Shown here: positions 63,103 to 64,000 of the stretch, piece by piece | Numbering within the stretch: position 1 is the first letter of the stretch | How the letters are laid out: each line of letters begins with the position of its first letter | NCBI RefSeq assembly: GCF_000759535.1 | Contig: NZ_CP009455.1 | Coordinates: 4,716,404 to 4,780,403 of the forward strand | DNA length: 64,000 nt | Origin: Pseudomonas cremoricolorata | GTDB lineage: Bacteria > Pseudomonadota > Gammaproteobacteria > Pseudomonadales > Pseudomonadaceae | Reading direction: 5' to 3' | The notes under the pieces: model-generated | Seen by the model: the letters and a program-made list of their open reading frames with translations, nothing else | Told to the model about the DNA's origin: nothing | The model's database searches: none | Program-made: the position numbers and the translations under genes

Positions 63103-64000
63103 ATGCTCTACCGCCACCTGATCAAGAAACTCGACCTCACCTCCCTGCACCTGCTGGTTTCGATCCACGAAGAAGGCTCGCTCACCAAAGCCGCCGAGCG
63201 GGAAATGCTTGCGCTGTCGGCGGCGAGCAAGCGCTTGCAGGAGGTCGAGCAGGTGCTGGGCATTGCCTTGTTCGAGCGCACCCTCAAGGGCATGAAGCCG
63301 ACGGCGGCGGGGAAACCTTGCTGTTCTATGCGCGGAAAATCCTCATGGATGTGGAGAAGATCAGCATCGACGTTGGCGAATACCTGGAGGGTATTCGGGG
63401 GCATGTGCGGATGATGGCCAATATCTCGGCGATCATCGAATTTTTGCCTGAAGACTTGCAGCGTTTCATGTCCAGCCATGGGCAGGTCAAGGTGCCTTGA
63501 AGAGCGGCCCAGCGCCGGGGTGGTCAAGGGGGTTGGCGAGGGGCAGCGGACCTGGGCATCTGCTCAGCCGACATCGACATCGGTGAACTGGTGGCGGTGC
63601 CCTACCGTCACGATGAGCTGGTGGTGGTCATGCGCCAGGATCACCCGCTGGCCGCGCACTCGCACGTGCCGTTTCGCGAAACGCTGGCGTTCGATCAGGT
63701 GGGGCTGCATACCGACAGCTTCATCAACCTGCGCACCCAGGCGGCGGCGCGCAGCGAGGGGAAGATACTCAAGCAGCGCATTCAGGTGCCCGGTTTCGAC
63801 GGCGTGTGTCGCATGGTCCAGGCTGATCTCGGCATCGGCGTGCTGCGCGCAAGGCCTTCGAGCTGATCGGCAAGCCGCTGGGCCTGTACGCCGCGGGCAT
63901 CGACGACGACTGGGCGCAGCGCACGCTGTCGCTGGTGGTGCGCAATCGCGAGGGCTGTCGCCGGTCAGTCGCCTGCTGTACGAGCATTTGTTGCACGATC
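63103..64000 (+). pseudogene. LysR-family regulator, broken by several indels and cut by window edge
   Basis: It begins MLYRHLIKKLDLTSLHLLVS with a normal LysR winged helix (LTKAAEREMLALSAASKRLQ). Frame shifts follow: at the G-run 63309-63312 (one G short), near 63490 (two bases missing before CTTGAAGAG), near 63535-63550, near 63845 (one C short) and near 63952 (one C short). The reconstructed product continues ETLLFYARKILMDVEKISID, DIDIGELVAVPYRHDELVVV and LYEHLLHD up to the window end. It is a real regulator family (citrate-utilisation-like LysR type) either decayed or badly sequenced. It diverges from arfB. Confidence 0.75.

Overview
The window is a 64 kb piece of a high-GC gammaproteobacterial chromosome that looks like Pseudomonas, most likely the P. 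putida group. The grounds are gene content and order (NAGGN osmoprotectant genes, YheU next to an RsmI-type CsrA, CrbS next to actP, a cobO-to-cobS cobalamin operon behind a B12 riboswitch, hda-DUF2066-purM-purN) and a P. putida-style REP sequence. These assignments rest on recognition of protein families, not on a search. No prophage, insertion sequence, CRISPR array, rRNA or tRNA was seen.

Layout. 1-3447: end of an osmoprotectant operon (amidotransferase, Ngg synthetase, M42 peptidase). 3.5-10.9 kb: YheU, CsrA, a 5-oxoprolinase operon (MHS transporter, pxpB, pxpC, pxpA), a VOC protein, a LysR regulator, an SDR and a DUF3309 peptide. 11-21.3 kb: a minus-strand operon for CS1/CFA-I/Cbl-type (class 5, alpha) fimbriae in the order pilin, usher, tip protein, chaperone, second tip protein, response regulator, BvgS-like hybrid kinase. 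21.3-28.9 kb: acetate permease operon actP-yjcH, divergent CrbS-type transporter-kinase, rmuC and a small Sel1-like protein. 28.9-36.8 kb: a gene-poor stretch with DnaA-box-like sequences, two Pseudomonas hypothetical proteins, a FadL porin, LysR, DUF2798, glutathione peroxidase, an MFS transporter with a 40-residue companion, and a GH5 hydrolase. 36.9-46.1 kb: ten cobalamin genes under one riboswitch. 46.2-58 kb: PQQ-type dehydrogenase, two NlpC/P60 lipoproteins, hda, DUF2066 (with a nonsense codon), purM, purN, DUF3108, DTW-domain enzyme, a 42-residue peptide, EamA, a winged-helix-like protein, a small periplasmic protein and a DEAD-box helicase.

The last 5.8 kb differs. The MscS channel, a secreted GH75-like enzyme, a small DUF6124-like protein and a terminal LysR regulator are each broken by small indels, several of them in homopolymers. 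Between them arfB and a lipoprotein gene are intact. This is either a decaying accessory region or low-quality sequence, possibly at a contig end.

The most interesting items are: the class-5 fimbrial operon that carries its own Bvg-like two-component system and two tip adhesins; a shared AGGAA-N2-TTCC element at several promoters including two in that operon; a structured leader RNA ending in a terminator just before the DUF6124-like gene; the cobalamin riboswitch linked to a Shine-Dalgarno hairpin and an overlapping upstream reading frame; and the palindromic DnaA-box cluster at 29.16 kb.
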